63,352 bases of DNA, taken from assembly GCF_001428105.1 (NCBI RefSeq), contig NZ_LMSJ01000012.1:1438-64789 (forward strand), read 5' to 3'. Origin of the DNA: Paenibacillus sp. Soil766 (GTDB taxonomy: Bacteria > Bacillota > Bacilli > Paenibacillales > NBRC-103111). The position numbers and the translations under genes are program-made. Under the pieces are notes generated by a model. It was not told the origin of the DNA and did no database searches. It worked only from the letters and a program-made list of their open reading frames with translations. Positions 1 through 11,452 of this stretch are shown here, in pieces (the first letter of the stretch is position 1; each line of letters opens with the position of its first letter).

Positions 1-139
1 TTTACCCTTTAGCAAAATTGGTCCAGTTCACACGAGATACAAAAAAACGAGAAACTGCGAAATGGCGAGTATTTATTAGAAAGACTCCATAATTAAGGGG
101 CCGAACCGTCTGTAAGTACCAAACAAAGACTTTGAAGAT
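1..139. other. Intergenic, no gene seen
   Basis: This AT-rich stretch lies downstream of mtnA, which reads towards the left edge. I see no open frame with a ribosome site and no convincing hairpin with a U-tract. It may continue an intergenic region cut by the window edge. Confidence 0.5.
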
Positions 140-1231
140 CTATTCGAAAAGCTTACGAAGATTTCCGCCATAAGGTGCCTGAACGATACCTTTTTCCGTG
201 ATAATCGCAGTTACATACTCATTTGGCGTCACATCGAACGCCGGATTGAACACTTTCACGCCAGCAGGTGCTGTACGCTTGCCGAAACCTTGCGTGATCT
301 CGTCCTCGTGGCGCTCCTCGATCGGAATATCGCCGCCAGTCGGAGTGTTCAAGTCGATCGTTGACAGTGGACTTGCCACATAGAACGGGATGCCATGCGC
401 CTTCGCCAGCACAGCTACGCTGTATGTGCCGATTTTGTTGGCTACATCGCCGTTTGCCGCAACACGGTCCGTTCCGACGATGACCGCTTGAATCCACCCC
501 TTGGCCATAACCGCCCCGGCCATGTTGTCACAGATCAGCGTGACATCTACGCCAGCCTGCTGCAGTTCAAAAGCCGTGAGCCGCGCGCCTTGGAGCACGG
601 GCCGAGTTTCATCGGCGAACACTTTGATGTTCATCCCTTGCTCCTTCGCCAAGTAGAACGGCGCGAGCGCCGTGCCGTACTTGGCGGTAGCCAATCCGCC
701 GGCGTTGCAGTGCGTCAGCACGCCGAACCCATCCTCGAACAGCGTGAGCGCATGTTCGCCGATACGGCGGTTGGTGTCTTCGTCCTCCGCCTGAATCACT
801 TGCGCTTCTGTTAGAAGCGCAGCTTTGAACGCATCCGGACTCACGCCCTCGGCTGCCAATACATCCGCTCTCGCACGCATGCGATCGAGCGCCCAGAACA
901 AGTTCACCGCTGTCGGACGTGACGTCGCCAGGTAATCCGCTTGCTTCTGGACTTCCGTCAGAAGCCCGTCTACCGCGGCATCCACGCCGCGGATGCCGAG
1001 ATACACCCCATACGCGGCGGCGATCCCGATCGCAGGTGCGCCGCGAACTTTCAAGTGCCGAATCGCTTCCCACACCTCAATCGGTGTTTCCAGCGGCAAG
1101 TACACAATCTCCTCCGGCAGCAGTCGTTGATCAAGCAAATCCAACTGCTGGCCATTCCAACGCAAGGATTGCAGGGCACCTTGTTCTTGATTTTGATCTT
1201 TTACGTTTTCATTCTCTACGTTCGTCGTCAT
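140..1231 (-). CDS. mtnA: Methylthioribose-1-phosphate isomerase
   Basis: This cytosolic enzyme isomerises 5-methylthioribose-1-phosphate to the ribulose form in the methionine salvage pathway. The 363-residue product has the family's usual length. It carries RGAPAIG (about residues 63-69), [10 protein letters not shown] with the expected catalytic cysteine at C175, and [18 protein letters not shown] with the expected catalytic aspartate at D255. Its start overlaps the stop of mtnK by four bases (ATGA), so the two are probably translationally coupled. The stretch from about 440 to 1120 is visibly richer in G+C than the flanking genes. The related eIF2B-alpha-like ribose-1,5-bisphosphate isomerases are the main alternative, but the kinase partner makes mtnA clearly better. 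Confidence 0.95.
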   Translation of the reverse strand: MTTNVENENVKDQNQEQGALQSLRWNGQQLDLLDQRLLPEEIVYLPLETPIEVWEAIRHLKVRGAPAIGIAAAYGVYLGIRGVDAAVDGLLTEVQKQADYLATSRPTAVNLFWALDRMRARADVLAAEGVSPDAFKAALLTEAQVIQAEDEDTNRRIGEHALTLFEDGFGVLTHCNAGGLATAKYGTALAPFYLAKEQGMNIKVFADETRPVLQGARLTAFELQQAGVDVTLICDNMAGAVMAKGWIQAVIVGTDRVAANGDVANKIGTYSVAVLAKAHGIPFYVASPLSTIDLNTPTGGDIPIEERHEDEITQGFGKRTAPAGVKVFNPAFDVTPNEYVTAIITEKGIVQAPYGGNLRKLFE

Positions 1232-2448
1232 AGTACATAACCTCTTTCTGCTGCTCGTGTTGCAATTGCTATTAGTTCATCAATCGTTGCTACCTGACGG
1301 TTAGCACGAAGGCATGCTGTGCCGATTGTAAGTGCCAATCGTTGTGCGCGCTCTCTTGCTGCCGCGTCTTCAATTTTATCGATATCTGCAACGTGGGCAA
1401 GACCGACTACACGGCGTACCATTTTGGCACCTGTGAATCCGACTGTATCACGCAGCAAGCCTGCGATGAAATAATCTTGGTAGCCTGGAGCGGCAAATAC
1501 ACGATCTACCCCATGCTCATTCCATAATGCACGGAAGTTTTGTTCGAAATGCGTCCATACATCCTTCACAGTTTGTGTTAAATATGCACGGAATGAGGAA
1601 CGGCTTTCTTCGTCCTTACTCCAACCTTCTTGAGCCGCAAAGTTAAGCAATAGGTTAGCTAGTACAGCGCCAATATCGAAGCCCATCGGGCCATAATAAG
1701 CAAATTCAGGGTCAATCACTTTTGTTGAATCGGGTTTGATGAAAATACTGCCCGTATGCAAGTCGCCATGCAACAACGCTTGTGCCTGAGTAAGGAACTT
1801 GCTGCGCAGAATGGCTACCTCTAAGTGAAGCTCATTGTCTACCCAAAGTTGTTCCACGGCATCGCGGATAGCTGCTTCAAAATTGTTCGTTTCCGCATCA
1901 CGATACGGATCATCGAAGATCAAATCTTCCGTGATTTTGCAAAGTTCAGGGTTGATGAAGCGTCCCAGCTGAATCTTTTTCTCTTGTTGATTTTTGCCTA
2001 AATCGGAAGTGAAGAAAAGCGTATTCGCTAGGAAGCGCCCGATATGCTCAGCAAAAAGTGGGTATTGGTTACCCTCAATCAACCCTCTGCGCATGATCAC
2101 GTGATCGCTCAAATCTTCCATGACTGTAAGCGCTAGGTCTGCATCATAGGCGTACACATGTGGGACAAGGTCTGGCACGAGCCCTTCTTCAATGATCAAA
2201 GCTTCGCTCTCAATGCGTGCACGATCAAGCGTCAGCGGCCAGGATTCCCCAACAACTTTGGCATAAGGAAGAGCTTGCTTCAAAATAATACTTTTACCTG
2301 TAGCAGCTTCTGTTATACGAAATACGAGGTTTAAATTCCCATCCCCGATTTCTTGGCTGGCCAGTTCAGAACCTGCTTGAAATAATTGCGGAATACGGCG
2401 TGCGTATTCAATGGCTTGTGCTTCCGATAACGGATGATAAGTGGACAT
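1228..2448 (-). CDS. mtnK: S-methyl-5-thioribose kinase
   Basis: This cytosolic kinase phosphorylates methylthioribose, the step just before MtnA. The 406-residue protein has the APH/choline-kinase-like fold signature. [12 protein letters not shown] is the catalytic loop (Brenner-type HGDxH), followed by [17 protein letters not shown] with the metal-binding Asp. An N-terminal lobe holds [10 protein letters not shown]. The ATG has a good AGGAGG site seven bases upstream. It is first in a two-gene minus-strand operon with mtnA, and the ATGA overlap suggests coupling. I did not find the S-box (SAM riboswitch) often seen ahead of mtnK in Bacillus. A 7-bp hairpin and a 16-bp palindrome occupy the leader instead. 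Confidence 0.95.
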   Translation of the reverse strand: MSTYHPLSEAQAIEYARRIPQLFQAGSELASQEIGDGNLNLVFRITEAATGKSIILKQALPYAKVVGESWPLTLDRARIESEALIIEEGLVPDLVPHVYAYDADLALTVMEDLSDHVIMRRGLIEGNQYPLFAEHIGRFLANTLFFTSDLGKNQQEKKIQLGRFINPELCKITEDLIFDDPYRDAETNNFEAAIRDAVEQLWVDNELHLEVAILRSKFLTQAQALLHGDLHTGSIFIKPDSTKVIDPEFAYYGPMGFDIGAVLANLLLNFAAQEGWSKDEESRSSFRAYLTQTVKDVWTHFEQNFRALWNEHGVDRVFAAPGYQDYFIAGLLRDTVGFTGAKMVRRVVGLAHVADIDKIEDAAARERAQRLALTIGTACLRANRQVATIDELIAIATRAAERGYVL

Positions 2449-2464
2449 GAATGAACCTCCTAAA

Positions 2465-2524
2465 AGTTTTCGTCAGAAAACTGACTTCGTAAGCGTCATC
2501 TTAAGTGATTGGAATTAATTCCAA
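2465..2524 (-). promoter_or_regulatory. mtnK leader: hairpin and 16-bp palindrome
   Basis: Two structures precede mtnK. AGTTTTC (2465-2471) and GAAAACT (2476-2482) form a perfect 7-bp hairpin just upstream of the ribosome site. TTGGAATTAATTCCAA (2509-2524) is a perfect palindrome, a typical shape for a dimeric repressor operator. I see no S-box core. No regulator can be assigned from the sequence. Confidence 0.4.
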
Positions 2525-2687
2525 CTAATTTACTGAGTATTAATAGTCTTTACCTAGTATAAGACAAATTGTTTCTGCATGAAATACACTTTTCAGAAAT
2601 GTCGTTTATTTTACATAAAATCCGCGTGATTAACGTAAATTAGCGTGTACAAGGACGATTTTTTAGGCGAAATGAAGGAGGATTTGA

Positions 2688-3146
2688 ATGACGAGCGCAA
2701 CACTAGTTTCAACACAATCCATACAAACTGTTCTTAATAAGCAAATTTCAAACTGGAATTTACTGTTCGTAAAGCTTCATAATTTTCATTGGTATGTAAA
2801 AGGGAATCAATTTTTTACACTTCATGTAAAATTTGAGGAGCTCTACAATGAGGCTGCGCTGCATGTGGATGAGTTGGCTGAACGATTATTAGCGATTGGC
2901 GGTCAACCTGCCGCAACGATGAAAGCTTACTTAGAGATTTCTTCACTTAAGGAAGCATCTGGCACGGAATCAGCTACAAAAATGGTTGAAGCGATTATTG
3001 AAGATTTCACAATCCTTACGCAAGAGTTGAAAGCGGGCATGGGGATCTGTGAGGAAGCGAGCGACGATACCACCTCGGATATGCTTTTGGCGATCCAAAC
3101 TTCGTTGGAAAAGCATCGCTGGATGCTGCAATCATTTTTGGGTTGA
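2688..3146 (+). CDS. dps: Dps-family miniferritin
   Basis: This Dps-type protein should form a 12-mer that oxidises and stores iron and shields DNA from peroxide. The 152 residues match the family length. The inter-subunit ferroxidase ligands are in place: H34 in HNFHWYVKG, H46 in FFTLHVKFEELY, and D61 and E65 in VDELAERLLAIGG. The start has a GAAGGAGG site about seven bases upstream. The N-terminal tail is short and not lysine-rich, so DNA binding through the tail is doubtful. A PerR or general-stress promoter would be usual for the family, but I found no clear box. The bacterial ferritins are less likely because of the HNFHW signature. Confidence 0.93.
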   Translation: MTSATLVSTQSIQTVLNKQISNWNLLFVKLHNFHWYVKGNQFFTLHVKFEELYNEAALHVDELAERLLAIGGQPAATMKAYLEISSLKEASGTESATKMVEAIIEDFTILTQELKAGMGICEEASDDTTSDMLLAIQTSLEKHRWMLQSFLG

Positions 3147-3236
3147 AATATTTACACAATCTTTAATTCAAACAAACATTCAAGATATGAAATTCCATTA
3201 TCCTAGAGACAACCTGATTTCAAAGGATGTGAATGG

Positions 3237-3404
3237 ATGAAACTTCTGAATGTCCTATTGGTCGTTGCCCTAGGCACCATGTTCTTACTTCTTGCCTACC
3301 AGGCAAAGGCACCTGACAGCACCCATGACCCGAATCCAATGAAACATGATCAAAATCAGTTTGCCCGAATGCAGCTGACGTATTACACAGAATCAGTGAA
3401 ATAA
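3237..3404 (+). CDS. Small single-pass membrane peptide, 55 aa
   Basis: This short gene encodes 55 residues that begin MKLLNVLLVVALGTMFLLLA. That is one N-terminal hydrophobic segment, a membrane anchor or uncleaved signal, followed by a polar tail rich in His, Asp, Gln and Tyr. An AAAGGA sequence sits about nine bases before the ATG. Three bases after its stop is a perfect 10-bp hairpin with a T-run, which supports a real transcription unit that ends here. No family is recognised. It follows dps in the same direction with a 90-base gap and could be co-transcribed with it. Confidence 0.55.
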   Translation: MKLLNVLLVVALGTMFLLLAYQAKAPDSTHDPNPMKHDQNQFARMQLTYYTESVK

Positions 3405-3407
3405 AAG

Positions 3408-3442
3408 AAGGAATGGCCTGATTTTAGCGCCATTCCTTTTTT
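3408..3442 (+). terminator. Intrinsic terminator of the 55-aa gene
   Basis: AAGGAATGGC (3408-3417) pairs perfectly with GCCATTCCTT (3429-3438), with an 11-base loop and a run of Ts. A near copy of this terminator occurs at 3669-3704. Confidence 0.85.
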
Positions 3443-3643
3443 ATGTGCGGGGTTCAAACCGAGTACTGTATAGATACTACTGTGAAAACTGCGTTCTCAA
3501 ACGGCTTTAGAGTTGAATTAGCAAGCTATTGCCATAGCACCTATGATTCCGATGAATTAACTGCAGAGCAAATCATAAGTCATCACATTGGAATACTCGC
3601 CAAATTTTCTAATATAATAAAGGCTAATGAGATTTTGTTTTAG
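3440..3643 (+). pseudogene. C-terminal relic of an isochorismatase-family cysteine hydrolase
   Basis: The frame from the T-run to the TAG at 3641 reads CGVQTEYCIDTTVKTAF, then HSTYDSDELTAEQIISHH. These match the C-terminal third of isochorismatase-like cysteine hydrolases, where the Cys of the YC(I/V)DTT motif is the catalytic nucleophile. Only about 66 residues remain of the roughly 180 usual in the family. The N-terminal part with the first catalytic Asp and Lys is absent. Upstream the frame runs straight into the terminator of the preceding gene, and there is no ribosome site. I infer a 5' deletion that left a silent remnant. Its own terminator follows at 3669. Confidence 0.75.
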
Positions 3644-3668
3644 ATTTGAATTCGAGGGTAAGATTACC

Positions 3669-3704
3669 AAAAGGAATGGCTGATTTTTCGGGCTGTTCCT
3701 TTTT
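3669..3704 (+). terminator. Intrinsic terminator after the hydrolase relic
   Basis: AAAAGGAA (3669-3676) pairs with TTCCTTTT (3696-3703). The stem extends inwards through two wobble pairs and two G-C pairs to about 12 bp, and a T-run follows. It resembles the terminator at 3408 in both stem and loop. Confidence 0.7.
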
Positions 3705-3794
3705 ATTTTCTGAAAAATGCCAATCTGCATTTGTTTTGCTTACAAAGTTTATTTATAATAGATAGATTAATGAGGAGAACGAGGGGGTGGCGAC

Positions 3795-4364
3795 ATGGGG
3801 GATGGGAAAGCATTGAAGGAGTGGGCTTCTGCGGTCAAAGCGCTAGAGGCTGGCTCGCAAATTTTTATTATGCGCAAGGGAGGTATTGTTGAAGAAACGA
3901 GAGATTTCCAGGTGGAATCGAATGATTTCTTTCTCTATCCAACATATGAGCATCAGAGAAAAGAACTACTGAAAGAGCAGTATCGTGGGATTATCGATGA
4001 AACGTTGGTCAACTGGCGTGCACAAGATACACATGTTACGATCAGTTCTTTTGCCCGTGTGGTTGAAGATATCGAGGTCAGCGATCAGGAAAAGCTCAAT
4101 CTGCTATTTCCATTTCATATTTGGACTGAAAATTTCACAGAAGAGCGTTTGAAGTGGAAACGGAAAAACCCGCTGCATATAATGATTTTAAGGGTTTATA
4201 CACTGAAAGAACCGATCCAAATAGAGATCGAACAGGCCTATATTGGCTGCAAATCATGGATACAACTGCAGGCATTGATCCCGGATGATTCCGACATGAT
4301 CCCCGTGTTGAATGAGGACGAATTTAGCGCACAAGTTGCTGAAATTAAACGTACTTTGGCGTAA
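3795..4364 (+). CDS. DUF1802 family protein
   Basis: The 189-residue product shows the features I associate with DUF1802: an N-terminal LKEWASAVKALEAGSQIFIMRKGGI followed by a short strand region and FFLYPTYEHQRKELL. No signal peptide or membrane segment is visible, so it is probably cytosolic. No catalytic residues are known to me for this family, and its function is undefined. The start is set by a GAGGGGG site upstream of the ATG. It stands alone between the hydrolase relic and the suf operon, in the same direction. I give no function. Confidence 0.75.
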   Translation: MGDGKALKEWASAVKALEAGSQIFIMRKGGIVEETRDFQVESNDFFLYPTYEHQRKELLKEQYRGIIDETLVNWRAQDTHVTISSFARVVEDIEVSDQEKLNLLFPFHIWTENFTEERLKWKRKNPLHIMILRVYTLKEPIQIEIEQAYIGCKSWIQLQALIPDDSDMIPVLNEDEFSAQVAEIKRTLA

Positions 4365-4413
4365 AATTTACGTAGCATTTCACAAAACGCTCCCCTTTTT
4401 CACGGAATTGCCC

Positions 4414-4480
4414 TTTCTTGATTTGTTACAGTAAGTTATAATAGAATTATTCTAATGAGAATCAGTGATAATCATTACTT
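4414..4480 (+). promoter_or_regulatory. suf operon promoter with candidate Fur box
   Basis: A TATAAT -10 lies at 4437-4442, with only a weak -35 (TTTCTT, 4414-4419) 17 bases upstream. Just downstream, 4456-4480 contains TGAGAAT followed by TGATAATCATTA. The stretch 4461-4479 matches 13 of 19 positions of the classical Fur consensus GATAATGATAATCATTATC and fits overlapping 7-1-7 heptamers. The position over the expected start site suits repression by iron-loaded Fur. This is a motif match read by eye. Confidence 0.55.
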
Positions 4481-4529
4481 TGATTGTCATCTATCTAGTA
4501 CACTCAAACATTATGGAGGCTTAAAGAAA

Positions 4530-5360
4530 ATGGCAAATTCAACAACATTTACAATAGAGGGTCTGAAAGCGACCATCGAAGGAAAGGAAATTTTGAAAGG
4601 TCTTAGCCTAGAAATCAAAGGCGGCGAAATTCACGCGATCATGGGGCCGAACGGTACTGGTAAAAGTACTTTGGCATCCGCGTTAATGGGTCACCCGAAA
4701 TATGAAGTAACAGAGGGCTCAGTTACTTTAGATGGCGAAGATGTTCTTGAGATGGCTGTTGATGAAAGAGCACGCGCTGGCTTGTTCTTGGCTATGCAGT
4801 ACCCAAGCGAAATCACTGGCGTAACGAATGCTGACTTCTTGCGCAGTGCAATGAACGTTCGCCGCGGTGAAGGTAACGAAATTTCTTTGATCAAGTTCAT
4901 CCGTCAAATGGAAGCGAAAATGAAGCAACTGGAAATGAACCCTGAGTTCATGCACCGTTACTTGAACGAAGGCTTCTCCGGCGGTGAGAAGAAGCGTAAT
5001 GAAATTCTACAAATGCTTTTGCTTGAGCCTAAATTTGTTATCCTTGATGAAATCGACTCCGGTCTAGATATCGATGCCCTGCGTATCGTTGCTGAAGGTG
5101 TTAATGCGATGCGCAGTGAAGAGCGCGGATTCTTGATCATTACGCATTACCAACGTTTGTTGAACTACGTTAAGCCTGATTTTGTACATGTTATGATGCA
5201 AGGTCGCATCGTGAAGTCCGGTGGTCCTGAGCTCGCAGAGCGTCTGGAAGCGGAAGGTTACGATTGGATCAAAGAAGAACTCGGCATCGTTGATGAAACG
5301 GTTGGTCAAGATACGGAAGAATTCAAAGTACCAATGAACACAACTGGGCCGAAGTACTAG
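4530..5360 (+). CDS. sufC: Fe-S cluster assembly ATPase SufC
   Basis: SufC is the cytosolic ABC-type ATPase that drives the SufB-SufD scaffold. The 276-residue product carries Walker [10 protein letters not shown], the signature [11 protein letters not shown], Walker [13 protein letters not shown] and the switch histidine in [10 protein letters not shown]. The open frame extends upstream, but the ATG at 4530 follows TGGAGG by nine bases and begins a normal SufC N-terminus ([12 protein letters not shown]), so I use that start. It opens the sufCDSUB operon. A short hairpin (CTTTGATC/GGTCAAAG) lies in the sufC-sufD gap and may tune relative expression. Confidence 0.97.
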   Translation: MANSTTFTIEGLKATIEGKEILKGLSLEIKGGEIHAIMGPNGTGKSTLASALMGHPKYEVTEGSVTLDGEDVLEMAVDERARAGLFLAMQYPSEITGVTNADFLRSAMNVRRGEGNEISLIKFIRQMEAKMKQLEMNPEFMHRYLNEGFSGGEKKRNEILQMLLLEPKFVILDEIDSGLDIDALRIVAEGVNAMRSEERGFLIITHYQRLLNYVKPDFVHVMMQGRIVKSGGPELAERLEAEGYDWIKEELGIVDETVGQDTEEFKVPMNTTGPKY

Positions 5361-5413
5361 GAGATGAGAGACTTTGATCGCAGGGTCAAAGATACTTATA
5401 AATGGAGGAAATC

Positions 5414-8353
<2,940 letters not shown>

Positions 8354-8416
8354 CGCATTTGCGGTGGAATAGGTTTAACATATGGTAAGCAAAAGAACGT
8401 TAAGGAGGAATCAACC

Positions 8417-9814
8417 ATGGCGAAACAAATGCCAGATTTAGAGGATTACAAATATGGTTTTAGAGATGAGCACAAGTCCATTTTCCAATCCGGTAAAGGC
8501 TTAACTCGTGAAATAGTTGAAGAAATCTCAAGAATTAAAGGCGAACCAGAATGGATGTTGGAATTCCGTCTGAAATCCCTTGAGCAATTCTTCAAAATGC
8601 CGATGCCGCGTTGGGGCGGAAACATGGATGATTTGGATTTCGATGATATCCAATACTATGTTCGTCCATCCGAGAAGCAAGGTAAAACGTGGGAAGAAGT
8701 TCCTACAGAAATTAAAGAAACATTCGACAAGTTGGGTATTCCTGAAGCAGAGCAAAAGTTCCTTGCTGGTGTATCTGCACAGTATGAATCCGAGGTTGTT
8801 TACCACAGCATGCAAAAAGAACTTGAAGATCAAGGTGTTATCTTCACCGATACAGACACAGCGCTTCGTGAATACCCAGAGTTGTTCAAACAATATTTCG
8901 GAACGATCATTCCTCCTTCCGATAACAAATTTGCTGCTTTGAACAGTGCTGTTTGGTCAGGTGGATCTTTCATCTACGTACCAAAAGGCGTTAAATGTGA
9001 AGTGCCTTTGCAAGCTTATTTCCGTATTAACTCCGAGAACATGGGTCAATTCGAGCGTACTCTAATCATCACCGATGAGGATAGCTTCGTTCACTACGTA
9101 GAGGGTTGTACAGCTCCTATCTATAGCACGAACTCCCTTCATAGTGCGGTTGTTGAGATCGTTTGTTTGAAAAACTCTCGTGCTCGTTACACAACGATCC
9201 AAAACTGGGCACCTAACATCTACAACCTCGTCACCAAACGTGCGGTTGCAGAAGAAGGAGCTACCATGGAGTGGGTTGATGGCAACATCGGTTCCAAGCT
9301 GACAATGAAGTACCCAGCCGTTGTTCTTAAAGGCCGCGGCGCTAAAGGGATGGTTCTTTCCATCGCTGTTGCGGGCAAAGGTCAACATCAAGATGCGGGC
9401 GCGAAAATGACGCATTTGGCACCAGATACAACATCGACGATTGTTTCCAAGTCGATTTCCAAGCATGGCGGTAAAGTAACTTACCGTGGTTTGGCTTCCT
9501 TCGGACGTAACTCCCAAGGTTCCAAAGCTAACATCAAGTGCGATACGTTAATCTTGGATAACGAGTCAACTTCGGATACAATTCCGTACAATGAAATCAT
9601 GAACGATAACATTACACTTGAGCATGAAGCGACAGTATCCAAGGTATCTGAGGATCAATTGTTCTACCTCATGAGCCGTGGACTTACAGAAGCTGAAGCT
9701 ACGCAAATGATCGTTATGGGCTTCATTGAGCCATTTACCAAAGAACTTCCGATGGAATATGCCGTGGAAATGAACCGTCTCATCAAGTTTGAGATGGAAG
9801 GATCTATCGGTTAA
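8417..9814 (+). CDS. sufB: Fe-S cluster assembly scaffold SufB
   Basis: SufB is the scaffold subunit of SufBC2D on which the nascent cluster forms. The 465-residue product has the family's usual length and strongly conserved blocks: [56 protein letters not shown] and the C-terminal [13 protein letters not shown]. An AAGGAGG site precedes the ATG. It is last in the operon and is followed by a 17-bp perfect terminator. Codon use here is regular and favours frequent codons, which suits a well-expressed gene. Confidence 0.97.
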   Translation: MAKQMPDLEDYKYGFRDEHKSIFQSGKGLTREIVEEISRIKGEPEWMLEFRLKSLEQFFKMPMPRWGGNMDDLDFDDIQYYVRPSEKQGKTWEEVPTEIKETFDKLGIPEAEQKFLAGVSAQYESEVVYHSMQKELEDQGVIFTDTDTALREYPELFKQYFGTIIPPSDNKFAALNSAVWSGGSFIYVPKGVKCEVPLQAYFRINSENMGQFERTLIITDEDSFVHYVEGCTAPIYSTNSLHSAVVEIVCLKNSRARYTTIQNWAPNIYNLVTKRAVAEEGATMEWVDGNIGSKLTMKYPAVVLKGRGAKGMVLSIAVAGKGQHQDAGAKMTHLAPDTTSTIVSKSISKHGGKVTYRGLASFGRNSQGSKANIKCDTLILDNESTSDTIPYNEIMNDNITLEHEATVSKVSEDQLFYLMSRGLTEAEATQMIVMGFIEPFTKELPMEYAVEMNRLIKFEMEGSIG

Positions 9815-9827
9815 TCGTATTGATAAC

Positions 9828-9865
9828 AAAAAGCGTGTCAGAGATTGCTCTCTGACACGCTTTTT
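9828..9865 (+). terminator. Terminator of the suf operon
   Basis: A perfect 17-bp stem (9828-9844 with 9849-9865) has core GCGTGTCAGAGA and TCTCTGACACGC, a TTGC loop and a run of Ts. Its A-rich 5' side would also allow termination on the other strand. Confidence 0.93.
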
Positions 9866-9993
9866 CGCATGTTTACCACGCTTATACTTCCAACAAACGA
9901 CATGTCAGAATGAACGCAGGAATTGTATAATTGCATGCCACTTGTCTCACTCTATAAAGGATCATAATGTGTTCCTTAAGGAGAGAGAATTTG

Positions 9994-11106
9994 ATGTGGA
10001 ATAAGCTAAAGACACCAGCAATAGGTAGCGTGATTGCCATACTGGCAATTACGACGGCATGTGGGAAGGATAACACAAACCCACAGAGTGTAACCCCGTC
10101 GCAAAGCCCAACGAGTTTAGCTAGCCCTGGTAATTCGGTTACAAAGAGTATGTCGCAAGCAGGCACGGATATCATTGGGCTTGCAAGCAATGATGCGGTC
10201 CTGCCGATGAAACAAATTGGGAACGTAAATTATGTATCTGCTCAGGAATTAATTAAAACACTCAAATTTCAGTCCGAATGGGAAGATTCAGAAGGTAAGC
10301 TAATGATAGGGGATAATGATGCTAACTTTGAACTAATAATGAACTCGAACAAAGCCGTAAAGGATGGGGCAGATATTCAACTAAGCCAGCCTGTAGTGAA
10401 GGAAGGTGCGACGGCATATATACCTGTCTCTGATTTGGCGGATTTATTTCAAGACGATATGTCGTATGAAGTTAGGACAAGTGATGTCTTAATTCACGCT
10501 TCACCTATTGCGATTATCGAACATGAGGATGATCCTGTAAGCGCGAATGACAACTCGCCCGAGTTGAACTTCGGGGATGACCCTTCTGATCCATTCAAAG
10601 GCGACGGAGATGGGGTAAATCCGGCATGGATGTCGAATCAAACGAATGGTGATCTACCAGTATGGTCGGCAAACAATGGTGACGAGGTTATGCCGGTTTT
10701 GAAAAATATCAATATCAATGCCATGATCAACAAAGGAAAGAACTATTTAGGAGTCAAATATAAATTTGGCACGGGGCCTTACCCCAAAACAGGCCGCTTC
10801 GACTGTTCCACATTTACCCAATATATTTTCGGGAAATATAATATCAAGCTGCCGCGTGTAGCACGTCAACAAGGTGCTAAAGGTAACTTGGTATCTCGCA
10901 AGTCGTTGCGCAAAGGTGATTTGTTGTTTTTCTACGTCCCAGGGCGTTTCAAAACGAACAGAACGGTTGGCCATGTAGGGATTTACATCGGAAACATGAA
11001 GATGCTTCATGCATCGCCTGAGCCTAAGAATGGCGTGCAAATTTCCAGTATTGATAAAGCCTATTGGAAAAAAACATTTCTAAAAGCTAAAAGAATTGCC
11101 TATTAA
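9994..11106 (+). CDS. NlpC/P60 cell-wall hydrolase, probable lipoprotein
   Basis: The 370-residue protein begins with a hydrophobic segment ending ITTAC-GKD. C23 is a plausible lipidation site, although the residue three before it is Thr and so the lipobox is weak. Residues about 65-165 resemble a copper-amine-oxidase-like stalk domain (GNVNYVSAQELIKTL). An acidic linker follows, then an NlpC/P60 peptidase domain from about 240. The catalytic triad is visible as C271 (RFDCSTFTQYIFG), H327 (TVGHVGIYIG) and H339 (MLHASP). It probably cuts peptidoglycan stem peptides outside the membrane. The ATG at 9994 follows AAGGAGAG. A terminator comes directly after the gene. Confidence 0.85.
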   Translation: MWNKLKTPAIGSVIAILAITTACGKDNTNPQSVTPSQSPTSLASPGNSVTKSMSQAGTDIIGLASNDAVLPMKQIGNVNYVSAQELIKTLKFQSEWEDSEGKLMIGDNDANFELIMNSNKAVKDGADIQLSQPVVKEGATAYIPVSDLADLFQDDMSYEVRTSDVLIHASPIAIIEHEDDPVSANDNSPELNFGDDPSDPFKGDGDGVNPAWMSNQTNGDLPVWSANNGDEVMPVLKNININAMINKGKNYLGVKYKFGTGPYPKTGRFDCSTFTQYIFGKYNIKLPRVARQQGAKGNLVSRKSLRKGDLLFFYVPGRFKTNRTVGHVGIYIGNMKMLHASPEPKNGVQISSIDKAYWKKTFLKAKRIAY

Positions 11107-11118
11107 TAGGTATAATGG

Positions 11119-11147
11119 AAAAAGTCTATCCGATGGATAGGCTTTTT
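11119..11147 (+). terminator. Terminator of the NlpC/P60 gene
   Basis: AAAAAG and CTATCC pair with GGATAG and CTTTTT across a GAT loop, with one T-G wobble. The stem is 13 bp and is followed by a long T-rich run. Confidence 0.88.
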
Positions 11148-11230
11148 ATTTTTTTCTATTTTGAAACAATTGAATCCCTCGTGCGTTTAAATGTGTAGAA
11201 AGTTTTTAGTTGTGGAGGAGGTATAGCGGA

Positions 11231-11452
11231 ATGACAATCGTACTTTATGAAAAGTTGCCCGAGGGGCAGCTGCTCCGACTTGGAGAACGTGCTTGGGATG
11301 ATCAACTTATTCAAGCCTTAAATGTGGCTAATTTTATTCTTGTTGGTGGGAAGGAATATGAAATGATTGAGGGGCGATTGAATTTGGATCTCGATGTTTT
11401 CGAATTGCTTCTCGTTAAAGCTGGTTCAGAAGGGGGAGGGAGCAAGGAGTGA
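11231..11452 (+). CDS. Hypothetical 73-aa protein, first gene of the GSP/DUF350 operon
   Basis: The product begins MTIVLYEKLPEGQLLRLGER and is mostly hydrophilic, with an even mix of acidic and aliphatic residues. It has no signal peptide or membrane segment. A GGAGGAGG site lies about ten bases before the ATG, so the gene is well supported although the family is unknown. Its stop overlaps the GTG start of the next gene (GTGA). The tight linkage to four further genes suggests a shared role, perhaps as a small cytosolic regulator or adaptor. That role is only inferred. Confidence 0.7.
   Translation: MTIVLYEKLPEGQLLRLGERAWDDQLIQALNVANFILVGGKEYEMIEGRLNLDLDVFELLLVKAGSEGGGSKE

Noticed and set aside
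395..814. 139-codon plus-strand frame opposite mtnA
   Set aside because: It is an antisense shadow in the G+C-rich part of mtnA, with no ribosome site and no family resemblance.
2449..2687. S-box riboswitch before mtnK
   Set aside because: I could not find the conserved core or terminator/antiterminator arrangement on the minus strand. Only a covariance-model search could exclude it fully.
3443..3643. The 66-codon frame as an intact small gene
   Set aside because: It begins in the T-run of a terminator without a ribosome site and matches only the C-terminal part of a larger hydrolase, so I list it as a pseudogene.
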